From: Chloroflexota bacterium
GTDB taxonomy: Bacteria > Chloroflexota > Anaerolineae > UBA2200 > JACIWT01
Assembly: GCA_014360825.1 (NCBI GenBank)
Contig: JACIWT010000002.1
Location: 140,782-204,781 of the forward strand
Length of the DNA: 64,000 nt
Direction: 5' to 3'
Shown piece after piece: positions 28,137-38,252 of this stretch. The notes under the pieces were generated by a model. The model was not told the DNA's origin, ran no database searches, and worked only from the letters and a program-made list of their open reading frames with translations. The translations under genes and the position numbers were made by a program. How positions within the stretch are numbered: position 1 is the first letter of the stretch; each line of letters opens with the position of its first letter.

Positions 28137-28907
28137 TCAAAGGCGGTCGAGCAAGGCAGCAACCGCGTCAGCGACAGCCTTTGGACGTTCTAACATGACC
28201 ATATGACCGGCGCTTTCAATCACGCTCAGCTGTGCGCCAGCAATGTGATCGCGTAAGTATTCCGAATACTTGAGGGGCGTCAGCATGTCGCTGGAGCCAC
28301 AAATGACCTGAGTTGGGCAGTGAATGTGACCCAACTCCGTCATCACATCGAAGGCGTCGCAGGCGGCAAAGTCATCATAGAGAACTGCAGGCGATGTGGC
28401 AAGCATCTGTTTGCGGGCCGCAGCGATGAGAGATGGGTCCGCGCTAGGGGCGAAAGAGTATTGAATGATGAGATCTACTGCCGCGGCGAAGTTCTGTCGC
28501 AGACCATCCAGGATAGCGGGGTTCACTCGGAGCCGCGCCCCTGTTCCCACCAGAGCCAGGCCTTGCAGACGAGTTGGGTTGCGGAGGCCACATTGGAGGG
28601 CGATAGCGCCGCCCATCGAATGCCCTGCGATTACTGCTCGTTCCAGTGTGGCGGCGTCCAAGAAGCGGGCGATGAATTCAGCGTAATCGCCGATGGACCA
28701 ACGACCTCGGCCGTCGGAGCGCCCATGACCAGGCAGGTCCAAGGCGTACACATTGGCCCCTTGCAGGCTGCGGATGGCGTGACCCCACAGGAGATGACTG
28801 CCTCCTGCGCCATGGATGAGTACCAAGGCAGGGGCGCGTCCTCGTTCACTGCGATGATAAGTGTAGAAGATCCGCTCGTCGCTTATTTTGAGATATGGCA
28901 CTGGCAA
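28137..28907 (-). CDS. Alpha/beta hydrolase
   Basis: 256 residues with the alpha/beta-hydrolase fold: oxyanion strand LVLIHGAGG, nucleophile elbow GHSMGG with Ser97, an acid in ICGSSDMLTP and the catalytic His in ESAGHMVMLERP. No signal peptide. The substrate (ester, lactone or similar) cannot be told. It is separated from marR by 135 bp and so may be a separate unit. Confidence 0.85.
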   Translation of the reverse strand: MPVPYLKISDERIFYTYHRSERGRAPALVLIHGAGGSHLLWGHAIRSLQGANVYALDLPGHGRSDGRGRWSIGDYAEFIARFLDAATLERAVIAGHSMGGAIALQCGLRNPTRLQGLALVGTGARLRVNPAILDGLRQNFAAAVDLIIQYSFAPSADPSLIAAARKQMLATSPAVLYDDFAACDAFDVMTELGHIHCPTQVICGSSDMLTPLKYSEYLRDHIAGAQLSVIESAGHMVMLERPKAVADAVAALLDRL

Positions 28908-28959
28908 TCCCCCACCTTAGGAAAGAACACTCAACGAGGAAGGCCAGAAAACTCTGCTC

Positions 28960-29181
28960 TCATCGCCTGGTGGGCTTTGCTTCCGCTTCGCCGACAGCAG
29001 CGTTCAGATCGCGCAGGAGTGCGTCCACGTCAATGCCATGAGCCAGCGCGCCTTGCTCTATGTTCTCATAGCGGGCAATAGCGCAACCGAAGCAACCCAG
29101 ACCGTGGCTGAGGAATACGGGGATGGTCTGGGGATATTTGCTCACTACCTCACCAATTGACATATCTTTGCGAATGCTCAT
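28960..29181 (-). CDS. DUF1858 domain protein
   Basis: 73 residues from the ATG at 29181; an upstream in-frame start at 29247 would add a hydrophobic stretch without family support. It matches the small DUF1858 domain (SIGEVVSKYPQTIPVFLSHGLGCFGCAIARYENIEQGALAHGI split around the CFGC pair). The two cysteines suggest a redox-active disulfide or Fe-S binding; the domain is often found near hybrid-cluster or NO-related proteins. Function unknown. Confidence 0.75.
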   Translation of the reverse strand: MSIRKDMSIGEVVSKYPQTIPVFLSHGLGCFGCAIARYENIEQGALAHGIDVDALLRDLNAAVGEAEAKPTRR

Positions 29182-29301
29182 TTTTCCCTTTCTGTCTCCA
29201 TAGTGTAGTGTAATGCCCACAATTGCCGCGAGAAGTAGTGGTGTCACACCGCTACCCTCTTCGGTTGTGAAAGCGGGCTAATTTTACCTGTTTTTCGCGC
29301 T

Positions 29302-29330
29302 TTGGCAAATAGGAGGGCTTCGGTTATAAT
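29302..29330 (+). promoter_or_regulatory. Promoter of the N-ATPase operon
   Basis: TTGGCA (29302-29307), 17-bp spacer and a perfect TATAAT (29325-29330). The transcript would start near 29337, leaving a leader of about 100 nt before atpD. No other good promoter was noticed inside the tightly packed operon. Confidence 0.75.
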
Positions 29331-29433
29331 TTTTGTAATTCCCCATAATATCAGTACCGGTAGTAGCATACGACTTCTGCGGTGTCGGATGGGCACGTAG
29401 AGGCCTTTTTCTGTTTCAGTAGACGGAGAGTGA

Positions 29434-31130
<1,697 letters not shown>

Positions 31131-31141
<11 letters not shown>

Positions 31142-31430
31142 ACTGCCGGATCGCAAGGAACACCACGCGCGCCAGGCGTGGCGCGCCCTGGCTTACGCCA
31201 CCACGTTAGGATGGGTGTTGGCCCTTCCCATCTTCGGTGGCACGCTACTTGGTTACTGGCTGGATCACCGGCTGCATACAGGCATGACCATGACTCTGGG
31301 ATTGATGGCCTTGGGCGTTTTCATTGGCTTCTATAACCTTTATAACATCATGCAGCGCGAGGCGGATGCCGATAGAACGCCTTCGGGCTTGGATGAAGAA
31401 GAGGTAGAGGAAACAAAGCGGCGATTATGA
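31131..31430 (+). CDS. atpQ: N-type ATPase accessory protein AtpQ (AtpI-like)
   Basis: 99 residues, GTG start overlapping atpC by 11 bp. Two membrane helices (about 22-45 and 52-75) joined by LLGYWLDHRLHTG, the hallmark of the AtpI-like family. In N-type operons this gene sits between epsilon and atpR and is thought to help assemble the c-ring, possibly through Mg2+ handling. Charged C-terminal tail. Confidence 0.85.
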
Positions 31431-31708
31431 CTCGGATAGTCTGGCTAGGGGCAGGTTTGTTCATTGGGGCGATCAGCACCCTGTCTCTGCATTGGCAAAT
31501 CACCAACTTGCGACCCAATCAGCCACGGTCTGCCGCCGTATGGGTTGTCGGGGCTATGTTGTTGAGATTGGCAATGACTGCGGCGCTGCTGGGCTGGGCG
31601 CTTTCCAAAGGGATCATCCCGATGTTGGTCGCTGCTTGTGGCTGGACCTTGGGGCGACTGGCTATGATTGGTTGGGCAGAGTTCTCGAGATCTCGCAGGG
31701 GTACATAG
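31427..31708 (+). CDS. atpR: N-type ATPase subunit AtpR
   Basis: 93 residues with three membrane helices and arginines buried in or at the ends of helices (MLLRLAMTAALLGW, LGRLAMIGW). AtpR is found only in N-type ATPase operons; the arginines have been proposed to face the c-subunit glutamates during ring assembly. It overlaps the atpQ stop by 4 bp (ATGA). Position and topology, more than residue identity, support the call. Confidence 0.82.
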   Translation: MTRIVWLGAGLFIGAISTLSLHWQITNLRPNQPRSAAVWVVGAMLLRLAMTAALLGWALSKGIIPMLVAACGWTLGRLAMIGWAEFSRSRRGT

Positions 31709-31720
31709 AACGAGAGGAGA

Positions 31721-32446
31721 ATGATGGAGCCCGTTTTCACGCGCGTGGTTTTCACTATCCCGTTGTTCGGAGGCATCCCTGTGCGTGACACAGTGGTGAC
31801 CACTTGGATAATCATGGTCATGCTGAGCGGCCTGGCTTTTCTACTTGGTCGCCGCCGGCCATTTCTATTAGAGGTCGTTGTGGACCTCTTGCTTGATCTA
31901 ATTACCGGGATGATGGGCAGGCCGGCTGCTTCCTACCTGCCATTGCTGGGCACGCTGGCCATCTTCATCGCCACTGCCAACCTGATCGGCATCATACCCT
32001 CCATCCCGCTTCCTGGAGGCACCATATTTCCCATCGTTGCACCCACCCGTGACATAAACACTCCTTTGGCTCTGGCCCTCACCATCTTCTGCGCCGTCTA
32101 CTACTACGGATTTCGCACCCACGGGGTGTGTGGTTACGTGAAAAAACTTGCCTCTCCCGTCTTCATGCTGCCTTTGGAACTCATTAGCCAAGTGAGCCGT
32201 ACCCTCTCGCTGAGTCTACGCCTTTTCGGCAATGTCCTCAGCGGTGAGTTAATAGTGGCCGTTGTGGCCATGCTGGCTCCACTCATTGTACCGTTGCCCT
32301 TACAGGTTTTCACTATGATCACCGGCGTATTGCAATCCTATATTTTCACCACACTGGCCACCGTTTACATTGGCGCTGCAGTGGAAGTTGCAACGGCTCC
32401 CACTCACCGGGATAGCACAACAAACGAAACAAGCCACACTAACTAG
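31721..32446 (+). CDS. atpB: N-type ATPase subunit a
   Basis: 241 residues; tandem ATGs at 31721 and 31724, the second better spaced from GAGAGGAG. Five or six membrane helices. The essential stator arginine is in SRTLSLSLRLFGNVLSGE. LGTLAIFIATANLIGIIPSIPLPGG and the C-terminal QSYIFTTLATVYIG helix are typical of subunit a. It forms the ion half-channels beside the c-ring. Confidence 0.93.
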   Translation: MMEPVFTRVVFTIPLFGGIPVRDTVVTTWIIMVMLSGLAFLLGRRRPFLLEVVVDLLLDLITGMMGRPAASYLPLLGTLAIFIATANLIGIIPSIPLPGGTIFPIVAPTRDINTPLALALTIFCAVYYYGFRTHGVCGYVKKLASPVFMLPLELISQVSRTLSLSLRLFGNVLSGELIVAVVAMLAPLIVPLPLQVFTMITGVLQSYIFTTLATVYIGAAVEVATAPTHRDSTTNETSHTN

Positions 32447-32464
32447 AAAGGGAAGGTATGTAGC

Positions 32465-32734
32465 ATGGACTCCGGACTGCTAATCACTCTGGTCACTATT
32501 ATCGTCACTGCCCTTGCCATCAGTATCGGCACTATCGTGCCCTCATTGATGGAAGGTTGGGCGGTCGTCAAAGCCTTGGATGGGATCGCCCGACAACCCG
32601 AAGCAGCAGATAGCATTCGTGCCACTTTGTTTGTCTCCATAGCGCTCCTGGAGTCAGTGGCCATTTATGTGCTGTTGATCTGCCTGATCCTGCTCTTCGC
32701 CAACCCATTGGTTGGCCGCGTTCTTGGCTCATAG
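32465..32734 (+). CDS. atpE: N-type ATPase subunit c with Na+-binding signature
   Basis: 89 residues, two helices joined by the polar loop ARQPEA. The ion site resembles that of Na+-translocating rings: Glu30 in helix 1 (Gln32 in Ilyobacter), Glu63 and Ser64 in helix 2 (Glu65, Ser66) and Tyr68 (Tyr70). The only clear difference is Val65 in place of the water-binding Thr. Two carboxylates per hairpin (Glu30 and Glu63) are characteristic of N-type c subunits. Na+ is therefore the likely coupling ion; H+ remains possible at low Na+ or low pH. Confidence 0.92.
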   Translation: MDSGLLITLVTIIVTALAISIGTIVPSLMEGWAVVKALDGIARQPEAADSIRATLFVSIALLESVAIYVLLICLILLFANPLVGRVLGS

Positions 32735-32742
32735 GAGCACCG

Positions 32743-33528
32743 ATGCTGGAACTTGATTGGGCTACGTTGATTTTCCAAGTCATCAATTTCCTGATCCTGA
32801 TAGCGCTGCTGTACCGGTTCCTATTCCGACCAGGCTTGCAAGCAGTGGAACACCGTCGCCGACAGGTACAGGAGATGATCGAGCGAGCGCAGAAGGAGCA
32901 CGAGGAGGCAGAAGCGTTACGTCAGGAACTGGAAGCGCGTTTGGCCCAAGTGGAGGAGGAGACAGAGATCTTGCTTTCGAAAGTTCGAGCCACTGCCTCC
33001 GAGGAAGCACAGGCTATCCTGGAGGCAGCCCGGCAAGAAGCAGAGGAGATTCTGGCGGAGGCACGTGCGGAGGCTCAGCGGGAGCGCGATCACGCCCTCG
33101 GCCAATACGCCGAGGAGATTGTAAACACCGTGTTGTACGTGAGTGGGCGGTTGTTGGGGCCCGTAACACCGCCTGAGGTGCACGATGCTTTGGTTGCCCG
33201 ACTCAATGAGCACGTCTATCAAATGGGCCAGCATTCTGAACAGATCCAGATGTTCCGCCAGACGCTAGGGGATCGGAACCTGACTGCCCAGGTCTCCACT
33301 GCTCGCCCACTCACCATGGAACAGCAAGGACAACTGGCACGCACTCTGACCGCCCTCGCTGACCAGCACGTGGATCTGGAGATCACCGATGACCCAACTC
33401 TCATCGCCGGACTGCGCGTTCGCCTGGGCGATACTATCATTGACACAAGTCTGGCTGGCCAATTGGAGCAACTCAAGGAGCGTGTGCTCTCGACATTGGA
33501 GGAAAGGTTGACTCGTGTCCGAAGTTGA
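32743..33528 (+). CDS. atpF: N-type ATPase b-delta fusion subunit
   Basis: 261 residues, much longer than a normal b subunit. One N-terminal membrane helix (about 8-30) is followed by a long coiled coil (about 35-130) rich in Glu, Ala, Gln and Arg, and then by a C-terminal domain resembling the delta (OSCP) C-terminus (DDPTLIAGLRVRLGDTIID, SLAGQLEQLKERVL). No separate atpH gene exists in the operon, so this protein supplies both the peripheral stalk and the alpha-binding cap. It overlaps atpA by 14 bp. Confidence 0.9.
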   Translation: MLELDWATLIFQVINFLILIALLYRFLFRPGLQAVEHRRRQVQEMIERAQKEHEEAEALRQELEARLAQVEEETEILLSKVRATASEEAQAILEAARQEAEEILAEARAEAQRERDHALGQYAEEIVNTVLYVSGRLLGPVTPPEVHDALVARLNEHVYQMGQHSEQIQMFRQTLGDRNLTAQVSTARPLTMEQQGQLARTLTALADQHVDLEITDDPTLIAGLRVRLGDTIIDTSLAGQLEQLKERVLSTLEERLTRVRS

Positions 33529-35065
33529 CGCAGCGAAACGAAGCCCCCTCAATGTATTGGGCATCGCAGATCTGATTCGAACAGGGGCTGCCGCATACGA
33601 GTATCGCCCCCGGGTCTTGGAGGTTGGGACGGTGCTGCGCGTGGGCAATGGCGTGGCTACTCTATCGGGGTTACTCAGTGCTCGCACTGAAGATGTGGTT
33701 GTATTCCCTACCGGTGTGCAGGGCATGGTCCTCAATCTAAACCGCCTTCAGACGGACGTGATACTGCTTGGGCCGGATCAGGGCATCCAAGGGGGGGACA
33801 TTGTTCTCAACACCGGCCGTCGCCTACGTGTCCCTGTGGGGTGGGGATTCTTGGGACGGGTTGTAGATCCCCTTGGCAAGCCGCTGGATGGCCGAGGTCC
33901 CATTGCTCCTTCAGAATGGTCACCTTTAGAAAAGGAGGCGCCGGGCATCATTGCTCGCCAGCCTGTGAACACGCCTTTACAGACGGGCATTAAGATCGTG
34001 GATGCGCTGGTGCCCCTCGGTAGGGGCCAGAGGGAGTTAATCATCGGAGATCGGCAGACCGGCAAAACTGCTCTCGCCCTAGATGCTATAATCAACCAGC
34101 GTCGAGGCGATGTTCTATGCGTATATGTGGCTATTGCGCAGAAAAAGTCATCGGTGCATTCGGCAATACAGGTGCTCCGCCAATATGGAGCGATGGATCA
34201 TAGTATTGTAGTGGTCGCTAACCCCGACGATCCACCTGCACTACGCTACTTAGCCCCGTACGCGGGTTGCAGCATGGCGGAATTTTTTATGTACGAGGGT
34301 CGTGACGCGCTCATTGTATACGACGATTTGACGAAGCATGCTGATTCCTATCGTGAACTGAGTTTACTGCTGCGTAGGCCGCCAGGCCGTGAGGCTTACC
34401 CTGGAGACATCTTCTATCTGCACGCCCGGTTATTGGAACGCGCCTGTAAACTCAGCGAGGAACACGGTGGTGGTTCTCTGACCGCGCTCCCAATTGTAGA
34501 AACACGCCGCGGCCATATTGCTGCTTACATCCCCACCAATCTGATTTCCATCTCGGATGGTCAGATCTATTTGGATGCTGACCGGTTCAATCGCGGCTTT
34601 AAGCCGGCAGTTCACGAGGGACTTTCAGTCTCCCGCGTTGGTGGTGCGGCACAAACGCACGCTATGCGCGCCGTTACTGCTCACTTGAGACTGGACCTAT
34701 CCCAGTTTGAAGAAGTAGCCCACTTCGCCCGGCTGGGCACCGAAGTAGACGCCGCTACGCGACGCCAGATCGCTCGTGGGCAACGCCTGCAGGCCGCGCT
34801 GAAGCAACGCCAATACGCACCTCTCTCAGTAGGTGAACAGGTTATACAACTATATGCTGCTACCTCCGGTTATTTGGATGATCTCTCAGTGGACGAGGTA
34901 CCAGCCTATCTGGAGGGGTTACCCGACTTCATAGAGCGAGGGTACTCTCATGTGTACTATCCTTTGGAACGCACTAAAGAACTCGATGCGGAGATAAAAG
35001 AGGCCCTCGAAGAGGGCTTAGAAGCCTACCATGCGTATTGGAAAGAGAGGGCATTAGGGTCATGA
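33515..35065 (+). CDS. atpA: N-type ATPase subunit alpha
   Basis: 516 residues, GTG start inside the end of atpF. Non-catalytic nucleotide-binding alpha subunit: P-loop GDRQTGKTA, the YVAIAQKKS segment, DALIVYDDLTKHADSYRELSLLLRRPPGREAYPGD split over the Walker B region, and the arginine finger region (VGGAAQTHAMR). Its last bases overlap the next small gene by 4 bp (ATGA). Confidence 0.95.
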   Translation: MSEVDAAKRSPLNVLGIADLIRTGAAAYEYRPRVLEVGTVLRVGNGVATLSGLLSARTEDVVVFPTGVQGMVLNLNRLQTDVILLGPDQGIQGGDIVLNTGRRLRVPVGWGFLGRVVDPLGKPLDGRGPIAPSEWSPLEKEAPGIIARQPVNTPLQTGIKIVDALVPLGRGQRELIIGDRQTGKTALALDAIINQRRGDVLCVYVAIAQKKSSVHSAIQVLRQYGAMDHSIVVVANPDDPPALRYLAPYAGCSMAEFFMYEGRDALIVYDDLTKHADSYRELSLLLRRPPGREAYPGDIFYLHARLLERACKLSEEHGGGSLTALPIVETRRGHIAAYIPTNLISISDGQIYLDADRFNRGFKPAVHEGLSVSRVGGAAQTHAMRAVTAHLRLDLSQFEEVAHFARLGTEVDAATRRQIARGQRLQAALKQRQYAPLSVGEQVIQLYAATSGYLDDLSVDEVPAYLEGLPDFIERGYSHVYYPLERTKELDAEIKEALEEGLEAYHAYWKERALGS

Positions 35066-35415
35066 AGATGATAATGGCTGTGGTACAGCGGGCAGAGGCC
35101 AGACAGTTGCTCGATGCACTGGTTACCGCTGGTTATGCTGTTACCTATTCCGAGAGTCGGGGGGGCCTCTTGCATCAGGCCAGCGACACACTTTTCATTG
35201 GTGTGGAAGACGAGGCTGTGGACTCGGTATTGCAGATCATTCGCGAAAACTGTCATGCCTGTGTCGCTCTCCGCGAGACTACGGCTGCTGAGGCCTCCGA
35301 GCAGTTGAATGAAAGTACCACGACGAGCCCTCTGGCTCCACCCCGCCATTCTGAAATCACCGTTGGTGGAGCAGTGGTCTTTGTCTGGCCTATTGAACGC
35401 TTCGAGAAATTCTAA
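35062..35415 (+). CDS. PII-like protein of the cyclic-di-AMP receptor family (DarA/PstA type)
   Basis: 117 residues. The ATG at 35062 overlaps the atpA stop (ATGA), so the gene is translationally coupled; a GTG-type start further upstream is not needed. It starts with KMIMAVVQRAEARQLLDAL and ends in EITVGGAVVFVWPIERFEKF, both hallmark strands of the CdAMP_rec (PF06153) family of trimeric PII-like proteins. The GG of the ligand loop (SRGGLL) and the following FIGV are kept, but the Arg and Asn that contact c-di-AMP in Staphylococcus PstA are replaced (AVT, ASDT). It may therefore bind c-di-AMP weakly or bind a different nucleotide. It lies inside the ATPase operon between alpha and gamma, where no such gene is usual. 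Confidence 0.88.
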   Translation: MKMIMAVVQRAEARQLLDALVTAGYAVTYSESRGGLLHQASDTLFIGVEDEAVDSVLQIIRENCHACVALRETTAAEASEQLNESTTTSPLAPPRHSEITVGGAVVFVWPIERFEKF

Positions 35416-35425
35416 TCTCTGATCC

Positions 35426-36352
35426 ATGGAAGATATCGAGCAGGTTGAAGCCCGGCTGCGCAATATCCGTAGCATCACGCCTATCTTGAGCGCCCTCCGC
35501 ACCATTGCCCTTGGTGGCTGGCGGGTGGCACTTGCCAGACTGAATGCGGTGCGAGCCTATCAGGAACAACTGACCGATATATTGTACCTGATATTGCCCC
35601 GCTTGTCCGGGACTCGCTTGCACGGTCAGCCAACTAAGGCAACTGTCGCACGTCGAGGCCTGTTGGTCATTGGCAGTGAACGGGGACTGTGTGGTTTATT
35701 CACGACTTCCGTTGTCGCTGTCGCGGAGGCGGAGTTGGCTCGGTGGCGAGCCATGGGAATTGAGGGCGAACTCATGGTCTTAGGAGAGAGGGCCAGGCGC
35801 GAATTCCGTCGCCGCAACTTATTTCCTGTCTGGGAAGCCAGGTTGCCTGTGACAGGCGTGCCCTCCATCTGCCTGGCTGCTGAATTGGTGGCCAAGACGT
35901 TACCGCGTTTCAATAGAGGGGAACTGGAGGCAGTTGCGGTTGCCTACAATCACTATCTCGGTCCAGCGCGTTACGAATCGCGGGTACTGGAACTTCTGCC
36001 TCTGGTCTGGCCCCACCGTGCTGTAAGGAGACCGCCCTGGCCCCCGCCTATTATAGACACAGACCCCTACAGTCTGTATCAACAGATCACAGAGCAATTA
36101 GTGTTGATCGCCTTTTTCCGCGTGCTTCTGGAATCAGCCGCCGCGGAACAATCGGCTCGCTTTCAATTGATGGAAGGTGCCAGCCAGAATAGTCATCGCT
36201 TGATTGATGAACTCACGCTGGCCTATCATATGGCTCGGCAGCAGAGAATTACCATGGAGATGCTCGACTTGGCTGTGGGAGCAGGGCTGGTGGGCCAAAG
36301 CCAGACTCAGTGGTCAGAGATGTCTTCCACCGATATGCCCGCTGATTTGTAA
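35426..36352 (+). CDS. atpG: N-type ATPase subunit gamma
   Basis: 308 residues. Central rotor subunit: N-terminal helix (IEQVEARLRNIRSITPILSALRTIALGGW), a Rossmann-like middle domain with LLVIGSERGLCGLFT, and a C-terminal helix (EGASQNSHRLIDELTLAYHMARQQRITMEMLDL split around the conserved MARQQRIT). The sequence is diverged from ordinary gamma subunits, as expected for N-type enzymes. It is the last gene of the operon. Confidence 0.92.
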   Translation: MEDIEQVEARLRNIRSITPILSALRTIALGGWRVALARLNAVRAYQEQLTDILYLILPRLSGTRLHGQPTKATVARRGLLVIGSERGLCGLFTTSVVAVAEAELARWRAMGIEGELMVLGERARREFRRRNLFPVWEARLPVTGVPSICLAAELVAKTLPRFNRGELEAVAVAYNHYLGPARYESRVLELLPLVWPHRAVRRPPWPPPIIDTDPYSLYQQITEQLVLIAFFRVLLESAAAEQSARFQLMEGASQNSHRLIDELTLAYHMARQQRITMEMLDLAVGAGLVGQSQTQWSEMSSTDMPADL

Positions 36353-36437
36353 GATTGCCTTGCACTCCTCATCGTGCAGGAATTAGGCCAAATGGTCTGG
36401 GCAGCAGGGCCTGGACACAGTCCATTAGTAGCAGTCA

Positions 36438-37376
36438 TCACTGGCGCGGAGGATAGGCTCGGTCTTCCAATTCCGCCAGGAACTTGTCGGCTTCCATCGC
36501 CGCAATAGCGCCCGTACCAACCGCGGTGGCGATCTGTTTCAACACTAATTCCTGCACATCTCCAGCGGCGAAGACCCCCGGGACACTGGTGTGGCAGCGC
36601 CGGTCAGTGACAATATAGCCGTTGGCGTCCAGTTCCAGTTGCCCGACGAACAGTCTTGTATTGGGGTCGCTGCCGATGTAAATGAAGACCCCATCCACCG
36701 GCAGTGTGGATTCCTCGCCGCTCTCCATGTTGTTCAGAAGCACCGCATTGACGGTCTCCGCGCCGAGGATGGCACGGACCACACTATTCCAGATGAAACT
36801 GATATTCTCTCGGCGCCTGGCTCGATCCTGGGCTATTTGTTGGGCGCGCAGGCGGTTGCGACGATGAATAACATAGACCTTGTCTGCCAAACGGCTCAAA
36901 TACAACGCCTCCTCCACTGCAGCGTCGCCACCTCCGACGACGGCTACCGTCTTACCCTTGTAGAAGAAACCATCACAGGTGGCGCAGTATGAGACCCCTC
37001 GGCCTGTGTACTCTTTTTCGCCTGGCACCCCCAACTTGCGCGGGGCAACACCGGTGGCGATAATCAGCGCTTCGGTCTCATAATTGCTGCCGTGAGTGGT
37101 AAGTTTGAAGGGGCGGCTGGATAAGTCTGCGGCAGTTACTTCATCGATTACTACGCGGGTTCCCAGACGCTCGGCTTGCTGTTTCATGCGCTCCATCAAT
37201 TCGAAACCGGAGATGGCCTCCGGAAACCCGGGATAATTCTCTACTTCTGCTGTGAGTCCGGCCTGCCCACCCAGAACGTTGCCGGATATAATCAGCGGGC
37301 TGAGTCCCGCCCGGCAGGCATAGATAGCAGCGGTGTAGCCCGCTGGCCCTGAACCCATGATAATGACCTTTTCCAT
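36438..37376 (-). CDS. trxB: Thioredoxin reductase
   Basis: 312 residues from the ATG at 37376; an in-frame GTG at 37397 lies before the GGAGGAGGG ribosome-binding region's best spacing and is less likely. FAD-binding GSGPAGYTAAIYA at the N-terminus, redox-active CATC (SYCATCDGFFYKG), NADPH-binding GGGDAAVEEALYLSR and closing GDVQELVLKQIATAVGTGAIAA split around the FAD motif. It reduces thioredoxin with NADPH. Bacterial low-molecular-weight type. Confidence 0.95.
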   Translation of the reverse strand: MEKVIIMGSGPAGYTAAIYACRAGLSPLIISGNVLGGQAGLTAEVENYPGFPEAISGFELMERMKQQAERLGTRVVIDEVTAADLSSRPFKLTTHGSNYETEALIIATGVAPRKLGVPGEKEYTGRGVSYCATCDGFFYKGKTVAVVGGGDAAVEEALYLSRLADKVYVIHRRNRLRAQQIAQDRARRRENISFIWNSVVRAILGAETVNAVLLNNMESGEESTLPVDGVFIYIGSDPNTRLFVGQLELDANGYIVTDRRCHTSVPGVFAAGDVQELVLKQIATAVGTGAIAAMEADKFLAELEDRAYPPRQ

Positions 37377-37513
37377 CGAGAGACTGCCCTCCTCCACGCG
37401 GTTAAGTTTCCGGTATCTATTCTAACTGCGCAAAACCTGCCTGGCAAACCACCTTGTTTGAGTGGCAGCATCTTTTTGGCACTTCCCACTCCTTCGGTTA
37501 ACATTATTTCGCT

Positions 37514-38242
37514 ATGGATGAAGATGCCAAGGCTATCCAACTCGGTCATCCCAGTTACGTCTGGCGCTTTGGACAAGACCGACGCCTGGCTTTGATCGCT
37601 CGCTATGCCCGGCTCGATGGAGCGCGTATCTTAGATGTAGGTTGTGGTCTGGGAACCTATGTGCGCAAACTGCGCCGCTTCAGCGAGGAAGTCTATGGTG
37701 TGGATGTGGACGCCGATCGCGTCGCCGAAGCCAGCCAGACATTGCCCAACATCGCCTGCGCCCCAGCCGAGAAACTCCCGTTTGACGATGGCTTCTTTGA
37801 CACGGTCTTGCTCCACGAGGTGTTAGAACACGTGAACGATGACCGTCAGGCCATGAGTGAAGCCTGTCGAGTGCTCCGGGTTGGTGGACGTGCCGTGATT
37901 TTCGTGCCCAACCGCCTTTACCCTTTCGAGACGCACGGTGCGTATTGGGGTGGGCGTTACCATTTCGGCAACATACCTCTCATCGGCTATCTTCCCAATG
38001 CACTACGCCGACGCCTGGTCCCTCACGTCCGGGCATACACCGCGCGCGAACTGCATCGTCTGTTAGACGGCTTGCCCTGCCGCATCGTAGTGCACACCCA
38101 GATATTCCCCGGCTACGACAACATCGCCCACCGTTACCCGCGTCTGGCGCAGGTTCTGCGCAGTCTCACTTATGCTCTGGAAAAGACCCCGCTGCGGGCG
38201 CTTGGACTCTCTCACCTCTTGGTGGTGGAAAAGACCGGCTGA
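37514..38242 (+). CDS. Class I SAM-dependent methyltransferase
   Basis: 242 residues. SAM-binding motif I ILDVGCGLGTYVRKLR, motif II YGVDVDADRV, and DTVLLHEVLEHVNDDRQAMSEACRVL, the Methyltransf_11 pattern. The C-terminal half (PYRFYPFETHGAYWGGRYHFG in part) is like that of methyltransferases acting on lipid-linked or polysaccharide sugars. Its neighbours are GT-C sugar transferases, which supports a role in cell-surface glycan synthesis. It converges on the next gene with a gap of 10 bp. Confidence 0.8.
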   Translation: MDEDAKAIQLGHPSYVWRFGQDRRLALIARYARLDGARILDVGCGLGTYVRKLRRFSEEVYGVDVDADRVAEASQTLPNIACAPAEKLPFDDGFFDTVLLHEVLEHVNDDRQAMSEACRVLRVGGRAVIFVPNRLYPFETHGAYWGGRYHFGNIPLIGYLPNALRRRLVPHVRAYTARELHRLLDGLPCRIVVHTQIFPGYDNIAHRYPRLAQVLRSLTYALEKTPLRALGLSHLLVVEKTG

Positions 38243-38252
38243 CCCCCGTTCC

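Noticed and set aside
36360-36385. Terminator after the ATPase operon
   Set aside because: Only a 5-bp stem with a bulge and no U-run; too weak to call.
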